Assembly: GCA_902702965.1 (NCBI GenBank)
Contig: CACRXP010000018.1
Span: forward strand, 1,170,526 to 1,234,525
From: Spirometra erinaceieuropaei
Taxonomy: Eukaryota; Platyhelminthes; Cestoda; Diphyllobothriidea; Diphyllobothriidae
Length of the DNA: 64,000 bases
Reading direction: 5' to 3'
Shown here: piece after piece, positions 10,190 through 20,530 of the stretch
Layout: the number at the start of each line of letters is the position of its first letter
Position numbering within the stretch: the first letter of the stretch is position 1
Program-made: the position numbers and the translations under genes
Notes under the pieces: generated by a model
What the model was told of the DNA's origin: nothing
The model's input: only the letters and a program-made list of their open reading frames with translations
The model's database searches: none

Positions 10190-12960
10190 ATTTATGAGGG
10201 ATAGAGGCAGAGCCTTGGAAAACCCTATTTGCAGATAGAACTTTGAAAAAACGTGCAGCTATTTACGTATCAGTTATGCCAGTCATTGATATTATGTAAA
10301 TGTTTGACCATCAGCATAAGTTTATGTAGTCTTCTTTTGAAAGTCTCGACGTTTTCCGCCAAGACAACGGAGTTCGGCAATTTGTTCCATCCCTCGACCA
10401 GCCAGTGGGAGAAGAATTTGGCCCGCAAATCGAGTTTGGCATATTTCGTCTTCAATTTGTATTGGTGTCCCCGAATATTTGTCTTCCGCGCCAGTTCGAA
10501 GAAATCGTCAAACTGAAGGGCACTGTCTAACCCTCGGACGATCCTGATGGTCATGATCATATCCCCTCTGTACTGTCTATAAGAGAGAGGTAATATTTTT
10601 AGCTTCTCAACGACCTCCTGTTGGTCGATCGTAATCGGATAAGTTGGCATTTATTACGATTGAGGCTAAGACACCACTCATCACACCCATTTTTGCAAGC
10701 CATTCGAACTGTCTTGTAACTGTACAGAGTGTTCCGGCTTCTCTATTGACTTCCAAAATTTTAGATCCTCGGCAAACATTACGCGCTCGCAGTTAAGACA
10801 GTTCAAGCAGTCGTTCACATATATTAAGAATAGAATTGGATCCAGAACGCTTCCCTGCGCAACGCCACTGTGCACGGATGCCCATTCCGATTTAACGTTT
10901 CCGATACACACACGCTGAAATCGGCCAGCCATTTCAAAAAATTTCCATTCACACCCACTTAGCGTAGGTTACATATAAGTCGCCTGTGTGGAATGCACTC
11001 AAAAGCCTTTTGAAGTCAATGTACATGACGTCGACTGATAAGCCCATGTCGATTGATTTCGTCCAGCTCTCCATGGATACTAGGAGGTTGATGAGACAGG
11101 ATCGACCCCATCGAAATCCATGCTGATGTAAACTGAGCAAGTTGTTTTCTTCAAGGTGCCGCATCAGCTCCGTTTTCCTTACCGTGTCTGCTGTGAAGTC
11201 CACCGTGCCAACTGTATTGTTTGATTTGACAATTGGAGGGTAAACTCTTTCATCAAAAGCCGACTCCTCCGTATACACAGACGTGAAGAAGTCGGACAAC
11301 AGATTCGCCTTATCTGAGTTGTCAGACAACGTAATTTCCCTGGCGATCTTTTAGGCAGGGAATGCAGTTCCGGTTGCGTTTTGCCTTATTCACGTATCCG
11401 AAGAATTTTTTGAATTTTGCGGGATGTTTTAGAAGTTTTGACTCAAATTGTACCTGTTCCCTCCATAAAAGATTCCGGCCTATATTCCTCTGTTTTTTTG
11501 CAGTCAGTAAAATACTCTGGTTGTTAATATCTGGCGTACTTTTTCCAAAGTCTCCTTTTCAATTAAAGGTTCTTCTTTATTTCTGACATCACCCACTCTG
11601 GTCGGGAAGTGCGCAGCTTCCTCTTAAGTGGGCAACTGCTCTCTACCAAGTGCCGCATTATGTTCTTGAAGAAGAGCCAATCACTTTCCGTGTCAGTTCC
11701 TCGTGCTGCATTCCAGTCCACCTGCTGTAGTAGATTTTTCATTCGGGGATAACCTCCTTTCCATACATTTCTTTCCTCAGCAGCTCGAATTTCGGGTACA
11801 GAAAAATGACTATACTCCCAAACAAGAACGCAGTGGTCACTTCGGCCAAGGGGTGTGTGCGATTCCAATCCGAGAATGCAACTATCATCTCTAGTGATGA
11901 TGAGATCCAAAAAACTGGACCGCTGTCCATGTCTGAATCGAGTGTCCACTTTAACATTTTGGGTAAGGAAATCATTTGTGATCAGTTGAATAAATTTCTC
12001 TTCGATGGAGTTTTCTGATCGCGTGCAATACATCAAATCCCACTCTATGTCTGGACAGTTGAAGTCACCAAGTAGCATTCTGTGTTTGGTTCGACAAATT
12101 TCTTTTATCTCGGTGATAAGCGCATCGTCGTCATCCATCCACTGGCTTGGCGGTCTGTAAGCCAGGGCCATATGGAGACTTGGATGGCTTGGCACCTTCA
12201 AGTAACAACTGAGTATTTCACAATCAGTGTGCCGAAATGGGGAAGACTCAACCCTGACGTAGTCGATGTTATCTCGTAGAAATATCGCAATCCCCTCACC
12301 CCTTCGTTCGTTTCGGTCCATTCGGAGAATCTGGAAACCATCTAGTATAACTTCCGCGTCCTCTATCTGTGCATTTAACCATGTTTCTGTTAAAACTGTC
12401 AAGTAGGTTTAGAAATGGGCCACTGTGAGTTTTATTTTATCCAATTTGTTGAATAAACTCTGCACGTTTGTGTACAACAATTTTATGTTATTCGGCTGTT
12501 TAGATCACTGGAAATTGTTTGTAGGTTTTTTGACTGATAGTTATTATTGCATATTTCACATGGCGTACCAAGTCCACTAGTTGATTGTGAATTTACTGAA
12601 GTTTGTCGGAACCGAGCACCGGTGCTTTTACCGTCAACGTCACCGGATGATTCCACGAGAAGGAACGCTCTTTTTTTACAATTTGGTTGTTTACTATTTT
12701 CAGATTCACTTCGCCCTCGCTCTGACGTTTTCTCAGTACTGCTACCAGCGTCCTCATTTTTATTCGTTCGATCTAGTGATAGTCCGGCTGAAAATACACT
12801 CCGCGATGTTTGTTTCGAAGCCTGGACTTTCGCGATAAGAGGAGATTTGCTTACTGTTCGTTTCCCAACACGACTTTCAGTGGTCTCGGCCGCACTTTGT
12901 CTGCGTTGTTTCTTACTAAAGGTCCCAAACGGAAGATCTTTTGAATTTCGACGACCTCAC
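10190..12960 (-). mobile_element. CR1-like LINE copy A2, with ORF1 remnant, EN, RT and 3' UTR
   Basis: In minus-strand order: ORF1 remnant 12960-12851 (RPRPLKVVLGNEQ, matching the RRM-like ORF1 of copy A3), endonuclease about 12490-11563, RT pieces 11329-10949 and 10932-10681, C-terminal domain 10650-10270, then a 3' UTR containing AAATAGGGTTTTCCAAGGCT. The RT lacks about 80 residues between the linker (FTADTVRK) and LMRHLEENNLL that copies A1 and A3 keep, an internal deletion. The catalytic box at 10765-10776 reads FAED instead of FADD. Inactive. Its 5' side touches the 3' end of element B at about 12961. Confidence 0.85.
11563..12402 (-). pseudogene. Apurinic-type endonuclease domain of CR1-like copy A2
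   Basis: This 279-codon ORF covers most of an APE-like LINE endonuclease, which nicks target DNA to prime reverse transcription. TETWL carries the conserved Glu, LLGDFNCPDIEW the catalytic Asp/Asn pair, and LGRSDH the SDH motif. The N-terminal part (YTNVQSLFNKLDKIK) lies just upstream at about 12490-12430 and is cut off by a stop codon. It ends at WVMSEIKKNL, the normal start of the EN-RT linker. Confidence 0.8.
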
Positions 12961-13690
12961 CGGGTTCTTGCGTGTCACTGAGTAGGTTTTGGAATGCATA
13001 CCTGAAAGCATAGAAGAGGGAGCGCTTAGAGATAGTGCGAAGAGGCGGCGGCGGAATCACCATTGAGGAGTTGCGCGTGGCATAAGACGGATCTCTCGGA
13101 GTGAGAGTGTCAATGTGCGGAAGACTGAAGCTAGAGTTGATGCGAAAAAGGAAGCAAAGGCCAGCTTCTAGTCTTCTAACCTACAAAACTTAATGTTCGC
13201 CAGCTGACATTTCTGAGTATAAGAAATACCGGACGAAGCTTGAGAGAACAGTTTCCGGGTGAAAACCCTCTGAAGATTTTTGATCTTATAGCGGTCCCAG
13301 GCGTTCATTAAACCAAAAAAGGACAGCAGTATTCGAGGACTGGGAGAACAAACATTTGATAAAGTTTTAGTTTCACTTCCGGAAGGAAAAAATTATGCGA
13401 TATGAGTCCAAATATCTGCGGGCCTTTGGCAAAGATTCTATCTGCATGAGGTAATAAAGCAAGCTTCTTTGTATAACTTAAACCTAGGTCCTTTATGGCG
13501 AGGCTTTCTGAGAGTTGGTTATTGTGAAAAGTTATGGGAGCAGGAAGTTTAGCGGGACCAAAAGACAGGAGACTACACTTGGATGATGAAAACTCCATCT
13601 GCCATGTTGAACCCCATCTGCTTAAACGTAGTAAATCGGCATTAACTTCTTCAACAAAAACAGTTGCGGTGTCCTTAGGATATATGTATT
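12961..13690 (-). mobile_element. Element B (Jockey/L2-like LINE), 3' part
   Basis: On the minus strand the frame reads from about 13682 (YPKDTATVFVEEV) through MEFSSSKC at 13598 to LPVLEYCCPFLV at 13308. It continues in broken frames to a typical LINE C-terminus, PLRTISKRSLF, at about 13040-12970. This is the stretch that normally follows the catalytic FADD box of an RT. The matching 5' part ends with that very box at 21165-21190, so the two are probably one element split by a later insertion. The 3' edge abuts the ORF1 remnant of copy A2. Confidence 0.7.
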
Positions 13691-13800
13691 ATGTATTTGT
13701 ATTTATATGTATTTATGTATTGAATGGTTAGAGGCAGAGCCCTTGATGACCCTATTTATGTACAATGCTTTCGCAGATTCATATGCAAAAATAAAATAAA
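13683..13800 (-). repeat. 3' UTR and AATACAT-type tail of CR1-like copy A3
   Basis: On the minus strand CATAAATAGGGTCATCAAGG and CTCTGCCTCTA are followed by repeated AATACAT-like units (13683-13722). Copy A2 has the same UTR blocks (AAATAGGGTTTTCCAAGGCT, CTCTGCCTCTA) about 60 bases after its stop codon. Here they are separated from the matching coding end (17611) by the plus-strand RTE element, so this is the detached end of A3. Confidence 0.7.
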
Positions 13801-14758
13801 ATTGCAGGCATTTGAAATGTGATTGAGTCGCAATTCGGGGGGTAGGGGTGTCAGCGGTGGGTCCACGTGATGGTCGTAGTGGTTGCTCACTTGCTTGCAG
13901 GTGAGACTACGCCTAGCGTCCACCTGCTGGCGCCCAACTCTCACCTGTGGCTCCACGTAGGCGGGCTAAACCAGGTGAGGGTATCCGTGCGTGCACCTGC
14001 ACGCGCGGTACTGTGGTCTGCGCCGGCCGGATGGATTTTCGTGTCGACATCGTCGAGACGAGGCCCTACCTGGTCCATTGCAGGAGGCCACCAGGTAAGT
14101 TCTTCTTCAGGTAAGTGAATTTACTTTGTTTCATCCTTTTGTCTGTTGAAGTTCCGTGACGTGTGCTGCTCTTGCTGCCTGCCCTCTATATGTTAGTCTG
14201 TCTGTTAATAGCTAGATGAAATTCTCGATGTCTGCTGCGACTGTCTGCCTGTCAACCTATGCCTCTCTCTGCTAATAGCTAGGCGTTGCGGTGCTTGACA
14301 CTTGAATGGTGCCCTCTTACTTCTGTCTCTGACTGATGACTGTGTCTGCTTGTCCACTCTAGCTAGCTGTAAGTCCCATAGCGTTTGGTTGTGTGTATGC
14401 TCTCTGCTACTTCACTCCATCACATCACCATCACCACCAAGGTCCCAGGCTAATTCGGGTCGTTCTCTCACTAGCAAAAAGTCGTGGCCCATAGTGGAGT
14501 CCGGCAGCCGTCTGGGATAACCGGGCAGCCCTATTCAGGGATGCGTTGCCTGCCCCGCGAGGGGAAGGGGGCTAAAAAAGGTGCCCTTAAGATCGCTGGG
14601 AACAACGCGGTCTGTAGGCTGGCCGTGGCCGCAGACAAAAAACACACGGTCGAAACAACCAAAACAGAAACAACAACAGTCACTCTCTTCCTCTTACAGC
14701 CTATTCTTTTTATTCTCCTCCTCCTACTTTTCGCCGCCGCAGTCGCCAGACTGGCAGG

Positions 14759-15384
14759 ATGAGCCCACTCACTCTGACAGCCTGGAATGTTCGTTCCCTT
14801 TTAGACAATCCGAGAAGCAACCGACCGGAACGGAGGACGGCGCTAGTGGCACGAGAACTGGCGCGCTACAAGGTGGACATCGCCGCACTCAGCGAGACCC
14901 GATTCTCCGAACAAGGCCAACTGGAGGAGGTGGGTGCCGGCTACACCTTCTTCTGGAGTGGTCGACCCAAGGCAGAGCGACGAGACGCGGGCGTCGCCTT
15001 CGCCACCCGGAACGACATCGTGGGACGACTGCCCAGTCTGCCGCAGGGCATCAACGATCGCCTAATGAGCCTCCGTCTGCTTCTCCGAGGTGGGAGAAAT
15101 TCGCCAACATCATCAGCGCCTACGCTCCGCCGATGATCAACCCCGACATTGTCAGAGACAAATTCTACGAGGACTTGCACGCCCTCTTGGCGACTGTGTC
15201 GAAGGCGGACAAGTTGATTGTCCTTGGCGACTTCAACGCTCGCGTCGGCACAGACCATACTGTCTGGAGAGGAGTGCTGGGTCCCCACGGTCTCCGCGGC
15301 TCAAACGACAACGGTCTGCTGCTTCTCCGCACTCTCCTGACTGAGAAGACACAAATTCTACAGCGATGGGCCGTGCATTTCTGA
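14759..15384 (+). pseudogene. RTE endonuclease domain
   Basis: The ORF from ATG 14759 reads [12 protein letters not shown], then [11 protein letters not shown] with the catalytic Glu. The frame shifts at about 15090, and the remainder ([19 protein letters not shown] with the catalytic Asp/Asn) continues in the frame open to 15381. Two frames are therefore needed for one domain. The final SDH motif is missing because of the deletion joining LLLLRT to the RT linker. Confidence 0.8.
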
Positions 15385-15432
15385 GGCGTCCTCAACCGCC
15401 CTTCCGCCATCTCTGACGCCGCCATCAAGCGT

Positions 15433-16867
15433 TTGCCGCAAGTGGAGACCAACGTCGACCTCGACCTCCCGCCATCTCTCCAGGAAACCATCAGGACCGT
15501 TCAGCAGCTCTTCAGCGGGAAAGCACCCGGATCGGACGCAATCCCTGCTGAGGTCTACAAGCACGGGTGTCCCCAACTAATGGATCACCTGACTGCGCTC
15601 TTCCAGGAGATGTGGCGTCAAGGCGAAGTCCCACAAGATTTCAAAGACGCAACCATCGTGCATCTCTACAAGCTGCGACAATCACCGCGGCATCTCCTTG
15701 CTGAACATTGCCGGGAATATCTTCGCTCGCATCCTGCTCAACCGCCTCAATAACCATCTGGAACAGGGCCTTCTGCCGGAAAGCCAATGCGGCTTCCGTC
15801 GTCATCGTGGGACCACGGATATGATCTTCGTCGCCCGTCAACTTCAGGAGAAGTGTCAGGAGATGCGGACCCACCTGTATTCTACCTTCGTGGACCTGAC
15901 GATAGCCTTCGACACGGTGAATCGTGAAGGACTGTGGAAGATCATGCAGCAATTCGGCTGTCCGGAGCGATTCATTCAGATGGTGCGTCAGCTGCACGAC
16001 GGTATGATGGCGCGAGTCACGGACAACGGAGCTGTCTCAGAGTCATTCGCAGTGACCAACGGAGTGAAGCAGAGATGCGTGCTGGCGCCTACCCTCTTCA
16101 GTCTTATGTTCTCTGCCATGCTGATGGACGCCTACCGCGACCAACGCCCCGGGATCCGCATCGCCTACAGGACGGACGGTCACCTCCTGAATCAACGGCG
16201 GATGCAATTCCAATCGCGCGTATCCACAACCACCGTTCACGAACTCCTCTTCGCCGACGACTGCGCCCTGAACACCACCTCGGAAGAGGAGATGCAACGG
16301 AGCATGGACCTATTCTCCGCCGCCTGCGAGAACTTCGGTCTGCTCATTAACACGCAGAAGACGGTGGTGATGCACCAACCGCCACCCAACTCAGCCACAG
16401 CTCCCAACGCGCCGCCGCAAATCAGCGTGAACGGAACCCGACTGCAAGTGGTGGAGAACTTCCTGTACCTGGGCAGTACTCTCTCCCGCAACACCAAGAT
16501 CGACGACGAAGTCGCCAACAGGATCTCGAAAGCCAGTCAACCCTTCGGTCGCCTCCAAAGCACAGTTTGGAATCGCCACGGTCTTCAGCTGAGCACGAAG
16601 CTGAAGATGTACAAGGCCGTCATCCTGCCGACACTACTGTATGGAGCGGAGACTTGGACGGTGTACACGAGTCAGGCACGCCGTCTGAACCACTTCCACC
16701 TCATTTGTCTCCGTCGCATCCTGAGGCTGAAATGGCAGGATAGAATCCCCGACACTGATGTGCTGGAATGGACGGGAATCCTCAGCATCTACACCATACT
16801 GAGGCAAATCCAGCTGCGATGGAGCGGCCACCTGGTGCGCATGTACGACGAGCGACTACCCAAATGA
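15433..16867 (+). pseudogene. RTE reverse transcriptase, core motifs intact
   Basis: An RNA-dependent DNA polymerase for target-primed integration. It starts in one frame at 15433 (RT linker, SGKAPGSDAIPAEVYKHG) and continues from 15698 in a 389-codon ORF. Motif A is [17 protein letters not shown], the B region [20 protein letters not shown] (a usual KQGC glycine is Arg), and the catalytic box FADDCAL lies at 16250-16261. The thumb contains YLGSTLS and YGAETWTVY, followed by the DERLPK end. The frameshift at about 15690 and the missing linker make it non-autonomous. Confidence 0.85.
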
Positions 16868-17020
16868 CTCTTCTACGGAGACGTCGCGGCGGGTTCTCGC
16901 TGTCAAGGAGGCCAGATCCACCGTTATAAGGATACCCTGAAGTCCTCCCCGAAACGCCTGCAAATCAACCCGACCAACTGGGAGGAGCTCGCACTCGATC
17001 GACCGACCTGGAGGAGGACA

Positions 17021-17632
17021 GTGAAGACAGGCGCTGCGACATACGAAGCCAACCGCATCGCTCCCGCCAAAGCGAAACGCGAAGCCTGTAAATCACAACT
17101 TCGCCCAGTACGCAACGCCGCCACACAACCGCTTCCAACGTGTCCTCGATGTCAACGGACATTCCGGGCTCGAATCGGACTTGTTGGACATCTTCGGATT
17201 AACTGTGCATCTCGAACGTCACCAACGATCGTCCCCCGCCTGCCTCTTCCTCCTCCTCTCCGCCGCCAACTAGCCCTGACAATTCTTCTGACCCACCACT
17301 TCCATCCTCCTCATCCTCTTCCTCCTCCTCCACCTACTCCTCCTCCACTGCTTCAACGGCGGCCGCTCAGGCGACTGTCACGCGCGCAAAAACAGACACC
17401 ACCACCACCTCCCCCGACTCCAGTGACGAGGACCAGGACTACACCCGCCCTCACTGCGACCGCACCTTCATTTCACACATCGGCCTGGTCGGTCACTTGC
17501 GAATCCATCGCACAGAGACCGGCGAACCAGTGCCAGGAGCACCAACCTGCACCCACCTCACTCGCATATGGTCACTGTAAATTAGTGCGGAAGATTGTAT
17601 ATGACAGATTTTACAAAACTGGATGTGCATAG
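17021..17632 (+). pseudogene. Zinc-finger tail of the RTE ORF
   Basis: Downstream of the RT the frame encodes a basic linker (GAATYEANRIAPAKAKR) and, at 17141-17206, a finger with C-x2-C-x12-H-x4-C spacing (CPRCQRTFRARIGLVGHL). After a Pro/Ser-rich spacer a second finger follows at about 17447-17510 in another frame, where the first Cys is replaced by Arg (RPHCDRTF...HLRIH). The same tail recurs in the copies at 41, 46 and 63.5 kb, so it belongs to the element. A nucleic-acid-binding role is inferred. Confidence 0.75.
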
Positions 17633-18357
17633 TCATGCTGTACAAGCCGATTTCTGTCGAAAACTAGACGAGCAAGTTTTCTTTTAAACACACAAACTGT
17701 GTCAGCCGTCACCATCTCGCTTGAAAGCGAGTTCCACGGCCTGACAACCCGCTGGCTGAATGAAAATTTTCGTCGGTCTAAACGCGTGCGCTCATTCCCG
17801 ACTTTGTATGCATGGCCGCGTAGTTGGTTTGTACGGGCGAACTCAAAGAAGTCCTCTGCTCTTAATGAGCAACCCTGGCCGCGAACAATCCGGAACGTCC
17901 AGAGTAGACTGCAGTTTATTTGTCTATAAGAGAGAGGGAATAGGCCAAGCAAATTCAGCCTCTCCTGATAAGACAAATGCTTTAGACCGTCGACCATTTT
18001 TGTCGCTCTGCGTTGCACCTGTTCGAGTAAGTTGATATCTTTCCTCATCCATGGTGAAGCTGCTGGGATTCCATAATCTAGATGAGGTCTTACAAAGACA
18101 CCAAAGAGTCCTTCGAAGAGTTCGGGAGGAAATATTTTAAATGCACGTCTGATCCAGTGTAGAGTACTAGTTGTCTTCTGGGCCATCTTTCTGCAGTGTT
18201 CTGATGGCGATAGATTTGTGTTCGTCCATGCACCCAGATCTCTGTGTCTTTCCATAGTTTCTAACCTCGTCGCGTCAATATAGTACTGGTGTTTGGGAGA
18301 GGCATTGCGGCCGGTGTTCAGGTGCAAGATCACGCATTTGGTCACCTTAAACTTCAA
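17611..18357 (-). pseudogene. CR1-like RT thumb and C-terminal domain (A3)
   Basis: A 248-codon ORF containing the LINE C-terminal hallmarks: HRDLGAWTNTNLSPSEHC, LFGVFVRPHLDYGIPAASPW, LLEQVQRRATKMVDGLKHLS and the terminal PWNSLSSEMV-type block. It lies downstream of the catalytic box in the minus direction and ends at the genuine stop 17611-17613, after which the 3' UTR is interrupted by the RTE copy. Confidence 0.8.
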
Positions 18358-18609
18358 AAGCCATCTGTTCGATCAAGCACACAGTTTGTTGATGTTCGAC
18401 TGCAACTTCTTTGCGTCATCATCGCACTTGACTTCATTCTATATTTTTATCTCACCCGCGAACATGAGAACCTCGCAATTCACTTCGCTGATGCAGTCAT
18501 TAACATAAATCAGGAAGAGTACTGGGCCTAAGACAGAACCCTGTGGGACACCACTTTCCATCTTTACCCATTCCGAGGCAGAATTACTAACGACGACTCT
18601 TTGTAGTCT

Positions 18610-19053
18610 TTAGGACAGAAAACTCCTGATCCACTTAAACGTTCGTCCTTGAATCCCAACATCCCAGATCTTCTGTAAAAGAAGCCTGTGTGGGACACTG
18701 TCAAAGCCGTTCTTGAAGTCAAAAAATATGACATCTACTGGAAAACCCTTATCGGTAACTCGTGTCCATTTCTCGTGCGAGTAAAGAACACTCGTTAGGC
18801 AGGAGCGCCGTGGACGAAAGCCATGTTGGGCATCACACAATATTTTGTTCTGTTCCAGGTATTTCATCCAGTGCCTTTTGATAATCCGTTCCATTATTTT
18901 ACACGCGATGCAAGTAAGACTGACGGGACGATAATTTCCGCAGTCAAGTCTTGAGCCTCCTTTATGGATCGGAGTAATGAGTGCACATTTCCATTCTTCC
19001 GGGAGCCCGCCGTCTTCAAATGACTTTTGAAATATTGCGGATAAGTTATGCAC
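18610..19053 (-). pseudogene. CR1-like RT fingers and palm start (A3)
   Basis: This 147-codon ORF begins at HNLSAIFQKSFEDGGLPEEW and runs through TPIHKGGS, NYRPVSLTCIACKIMERI and HGFRPRRSCL to motif A, DVIFFDFKNGFDSVPHRLLL (catalytic Asp present). It ends with a stop after RSFLS, before the rest of the palm, which continues downstream with the mutated FAGE box. Confidence 0.8.
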
Positions 19054-19078
19054 AGTTCATTAGCAAGTACACCAAGTG

Positions 19079-20530
19079 CTAGTGCAGGAATTCTATCTGG
19101 TCCAGGCGATTTGCAGGTTTCAGCCGGAGTAGCTCGGCCCTTACTATGGTCGATGAAAAGAGTGGTTCGTCGATTAAGGAGGGTATGGAGGGGATAAGAG
19201 GGCGAAGGCTACTATGAGGAGAGGTTGGTTGGCGAACGAATGGATGGGCAAATATAGAACTAGGTTCTCTGGTGAAGACGGACGGAAAGAAGTCGGAAAG
19301 GAGGGACGCTTTAACCTGGTCATCAGTCTCAACTTTCCCATCTGCAGACCTAAGTGCAGGGACCAGCACCTTAGTCCTTTTAGTACTTCGTATATAACCA
19401 TATAGAATTTTTGGATGCTCCAACGAATTCCGGAGTATGTTCAGTTCAGACTTCTTTCGCAGCTTTGAGGCCTCACTTTTACAAATGTTTCGTTGCTGCG
19501 TATATTCCTGTAAGTGTCCTTTGTAGCCAATTTGTCTGTACCGCCTCCACAGACGATTCCTTTTTCTGAAAGAGGCCTTTAAGTCCGGGTTTATCCACCT
19601 TGGGCGGTTTGTGATTGTCTTTCTTCTGAGAGGACAATTGGAATAAACAATCTCTTTCAGTAATGAACTGAAAGTATTCCAGTTGTCGTTTGCTCGACCA
19701 TGCAGTTCAGTTTCCCATGATACAGCTACCGCCTCCCTCCTCATGAGAGAATAGTCTCCTTTCCAGAGGCTTCTCTCCCACCTATCGGGTTGAGCGGGTT
19801 TGGAAAACAGTGAGTACTCAAAGTAGAGCGTGATGTGGTCTCTCGACCCAAATGGCTGTCGGTCCTGCAGGTCTAACACATTTTCCTCCTCTCGGGTAAA
19901 AATAAGATCAAGGCAGTTCGACTGCTGTCCATCCCTGACCCGTGTTCCAAAGGTAACATTCTGGTAAAGAAGTTTGTCCGTTGTCCATTGTAGTAGTTTG
20001 TGATTAAATCTGTCTTGCGGCCCTTGTGCAGTCCACGTTAGCCAATCAATGCCAGGAGCGTTAAAATCCCCAACGATAAGGACATCTTTCTTCTCGCTGG
20101 CTTTGTACAGTTCGGATATGAGCATGGGATCTTGGTCAGAAGTTTGGTTAGGTGAACGGTACACCACCGAAAGCGTCAGTGATCGGACATTCTTAGTAGA
20201 TATGGTAACGCTTAGCAGTTCCACATCCCGTACCGGTCTATGTACATCAGCCATAGAGCTCAGCTTGCAAGTGACATAAATTATGACTCCTCCTCCTCGG
20301 TTTAGTCTATCTCTCCTGAATTGCTGATATCCTCTAAGTGCTATCTCTGAATCTGCGATATCTTCAGTGAGCCACGTTTCTGTGAATGCCATAATGTCTG
20401 GCTTAATTTCATCAACTAAGTCTCTTAGTTCGTCTAGTTTGTCGAAGAGGCTTTGCACATTTGCGGATATAACCTTTAATGCCCGATTCGTTGAAGAGGC
20501 CCCGCCTTCATTGTGACGGGTTCTGACCAC
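19079..20530 (-). CDS. CR1-like ORF2 N-terminal part: APE endonuclease plus linker (A3)
   Basis: 483 codons. The endonuclease shows all main motifs: ANVQSLFDKL near residue 25, AFTETWL with the catalytic Glu near 55, LIVGDFNAPGIDW with Asp/Asn near 155, and GSRDH near 235. It continues through the basic linker (NRPRWINPDLKASFRKRNRLW) into the region just before RT. The start overlaps the end of ORF1 by 55 bases in another frame, so ORF2 may be translated by re-initiation or from an upstream in-frame codon. The ORF breaks before RT; upstream it appears intact. Confidence 0.8.
   Translation of the reverse strand: MVRTRHNEGGASSTNRALKVISANVQSLFDKLDELRDLVDEIKPDIMAFTETWLTEDIADSEIALRGYQQFRRDRLNRGGGVIIYVTCKLSSMADVHRPVRDVELLSVTISTKNVRSLTLSVVYRSPNQTSDQDPMLISELYKASEKKDVLIVGDFNAPGIDWLTWTAQGPQDRFNHKLLQWTTDKLLYQNVTFGTRVRDGQQSNCLDLIFTREEENVLDLQDRQPFGSRDHITLYFEYSLFSKPAQPDRWERSLWKGDYSLMRREAVAVSWETELHGRANDNWNTFSSLLKEIVYSNCPLRRKTITNRPRWINPDLKASFRKRNRLWRRYRQIGYKGHLQEYTQQRNICKSEASKLRKKSELNILRNSLEHPKILYGYIRSTKRTKVLVPALRSADGKVETDDQVKASLLSDFFPSVFTREPSSIFAHPFVRQPTSPHSSLRPLIPSIPSLIDEPLFSSTIVRAELLRLKPANRLDQIEFLH

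Larger units (their letters stand above)
13800..17580 (+). mobile_element. RTE-type LINE (RTE-1a) with C-terminal zinc fingers
   Basis: The order is 5' UTR (about 13800-14758), endonuclease 14759-15384, reverse transcriptase 15433-16867, then a linker and two zinc-finger modules 17021-17560. It lies between the coding end of CR1-like copy A3 (17611) and A3's 3' UTR (13683-13800), so it inserted into A3. It is damaged by a frameshift in EN near 15090, an in-frame joint at about 15335 where LLLLRT runs straight into [10 protein letters not shown] (the EN-RT linker of about 170 residues seen in other copies is gone), a stop at 15381-15383, and a frameshift near 15690. Despite this the RT core is the best preserved in the window. 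Edges are approximate. Confidence 0.85.

Noticed and set aside
12547..12981. 144-codon plus-strand ORF
   Set aside because: It lies opposite the ORF1 remnant and 5' region of CR1-like copy A2, so it is most likely a shadow frame.
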